Of a DNA stretch of 22,385 bases, positions 21,835-22,385 are shown piece after piece; the stretch's first letter is position 1; each line of letters opens with the position of its first letter. Source of the DNA: Gaiellasilicea sp037721555 (lineage in GTDB: Bacteria; Actinomycetota; Thermoleophilia; Gaiellales; Gaiellaceae); NCBI GenBank assembly GCA_037721555.1, contig JBBJOI010000044.1, positions 1-22,385 of the forward strand. The letters are read 5' to 3'. The notes below the pieces were generated by a model, which searched no databases, was not told the DNA's origin, and saw only the letters and a program-made list of their open reading frames with translations. A program made the translations under genes and the position numbers.

Positions 21835-22385
21835 GTGTTCGAGTCGATCGTCGATGCCGTCTCCGGCTCCAACTGGAGCTACGTGATCGTTCTCGTGATC
21901 GCTGCGCTCGACGCGTTCTTTCCCCTCGTGCCGAGCGAGGCGACCGCGATCGCGGCGGGCGTCGTCGCCGGCGCCGGCGAGCTGCGGCTCGAGCTCCTGA
22001 TTCCCGCGGCCGCGCTCGGCGCGTTCCTCGGCGACAACATCTCCTTCGGACTGGGCCACTTCCTCGGCCACCGGCTCGTGAACCGGTTCTTCAAGGGCGA
22101 GAAGGCGCAGAAGCGGCTTGCCTGGGCCGCGCGGATGCTCGATCAGCGGGGCGGCTACCTGATCGTGGTGGCCCGCTTCATACCCGGCGGACGCACGGCG
22201 ACGACCTTCACGGCCGGCTTCGTGGAGACCCTCCCTTGGCGCCGCTTTCTCTTCTTCGATGCAATCGCGTGCGTGATCTGGGGCGCCTACACCGTTCTGC
22301 TCGGCTACTTCGGCGGCAAGACGTTCGAGGAGGAGCCCTGGAAGGGACTCCTCCTCGCGTTCGGCATCGCGCTCGCTGTCACTGC
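21835..22385 (+). CDS. DedA-family membrane protein, 3' end outside the window
   Basis: The frame from GTG 21835 runs off the window edge, giving 183 codons. DedA/VTT proteins are inner-membrane flippase-like transporters, several of which recycle undecaprenyl phosphate or phospholipids. Visible features are the membrane-embedded LVPSEATAIAAGVVAG with the conserved acidic residue, FLGDNISFGLGHFLGHRL, the basic motif VVARFIPGGRTATTFTAG, and late helices (FLFFDAIACVIWGAYTVLLGYF). The start follows the MazF stop by six bases, with only a weak GAGCGG upstream, so coupling to mazF is possible. The remainder cannot be judged. Confidence 0.92.
   Translation, partial: MFESIVDAVSGSNWSYVIVLVIAALDAFFPLVPSEATAIAAGVVAGAGELRLELLIPAAALGAFLGDNISFGLGHFLGHRLVNRFFKGEKAQKRLAWAARMLDQRGGYLIVVARFIPGGRTATTFTAGFVETLPWRRFLFFDAIACVIWGAYTVLLGYFGGKTFEEEPWKGLLLAFGIALAVT

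Overview
The window is high-GC DNA with strongly GC-biased third codon positions and frequent GTG/TTG starts. Its gene content includes an F420-type PPOX protein, a cyclase/AAA/TPR signalling protein, a two-unit FtsX permease and an MFS carrier fused to a cyclic-nucleotide-binding domain. This suits a chromosomal segment of an actinobacterium, probably a Thermoleophilia/Solirubrobacterales-like lineage. That placement is an inference from gene style; there is no rRNA marker. I saw no rRNA, tRNA, CRISPR array or insertion sequence.

Layout. 34-1110 (-) rsgA, with a candidate 14-codon leader ORF upstream (1216-1260). 1600-3321 (+) exported 5'-nucleotidase, preceded by a perfect 28-bp tandem duplication and followed by a 17-bp perfect hairpin. 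3374-4021 (+) azlC, broken by one in-frame amber codon, then azlD (4058-4366) reached through a 20-bp tandem repeat that forms a ladder of overlapping stop/start codons. 4500-5183 (-) degenerate-Nudix (NrtR-like) regulator, divergent from a BMP-family lipoprotein (5228-6289, +). 6413-6661 (-) MoaD/ThiS-like carrier and 6827-7885 (-) Asp-box beta-propeller, separated by a 149-nt imperfect inverted repeat. 7913-8311 (+) PPOX/F420-type oxidoreductase, an uncertain small ORF, then a winged-helix regulator (8556-8894) ahead of an ABC ATPase (8965-9750), FtsX permease (9747-12305) and a two-TM protein (12317-12508).

12616-14988 (+) is a tightly overlapping trio: HMG-CoA lyase, a cytosolic subtilisin-type protease and a GAF-domain protein. 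It faces a 49-residue acidic microprotein (15054-15203, -) with two D-V-E-x-H motifs. 15314-16969 (+) is the MFS-CNB fusion. It runs tail to tail into a large class III cyclase-AAA-TPR locus (16950-20187, -) that carries both an in-frame amber codon and a +1 frameshift. 20198-21409 (-) CoA-transferase, 21478-21828 (+) MazF-like toxin with no visible antitoxin, and a DedA protein cut off by the window end.

Links between genes. The ABC set probably works on membrane or envelope lipids or lipoproteins under the upstream winged-helix regulator. The cyclase and the CNB-fused transporter are adjacent and could share a cyclic nucleotide, although the cyclase gene looks disrupted. The protease/GAF pair, the propeller/MoaD pair with its structured spacer, and the azlCD junction ladder are the least ordinary items here.
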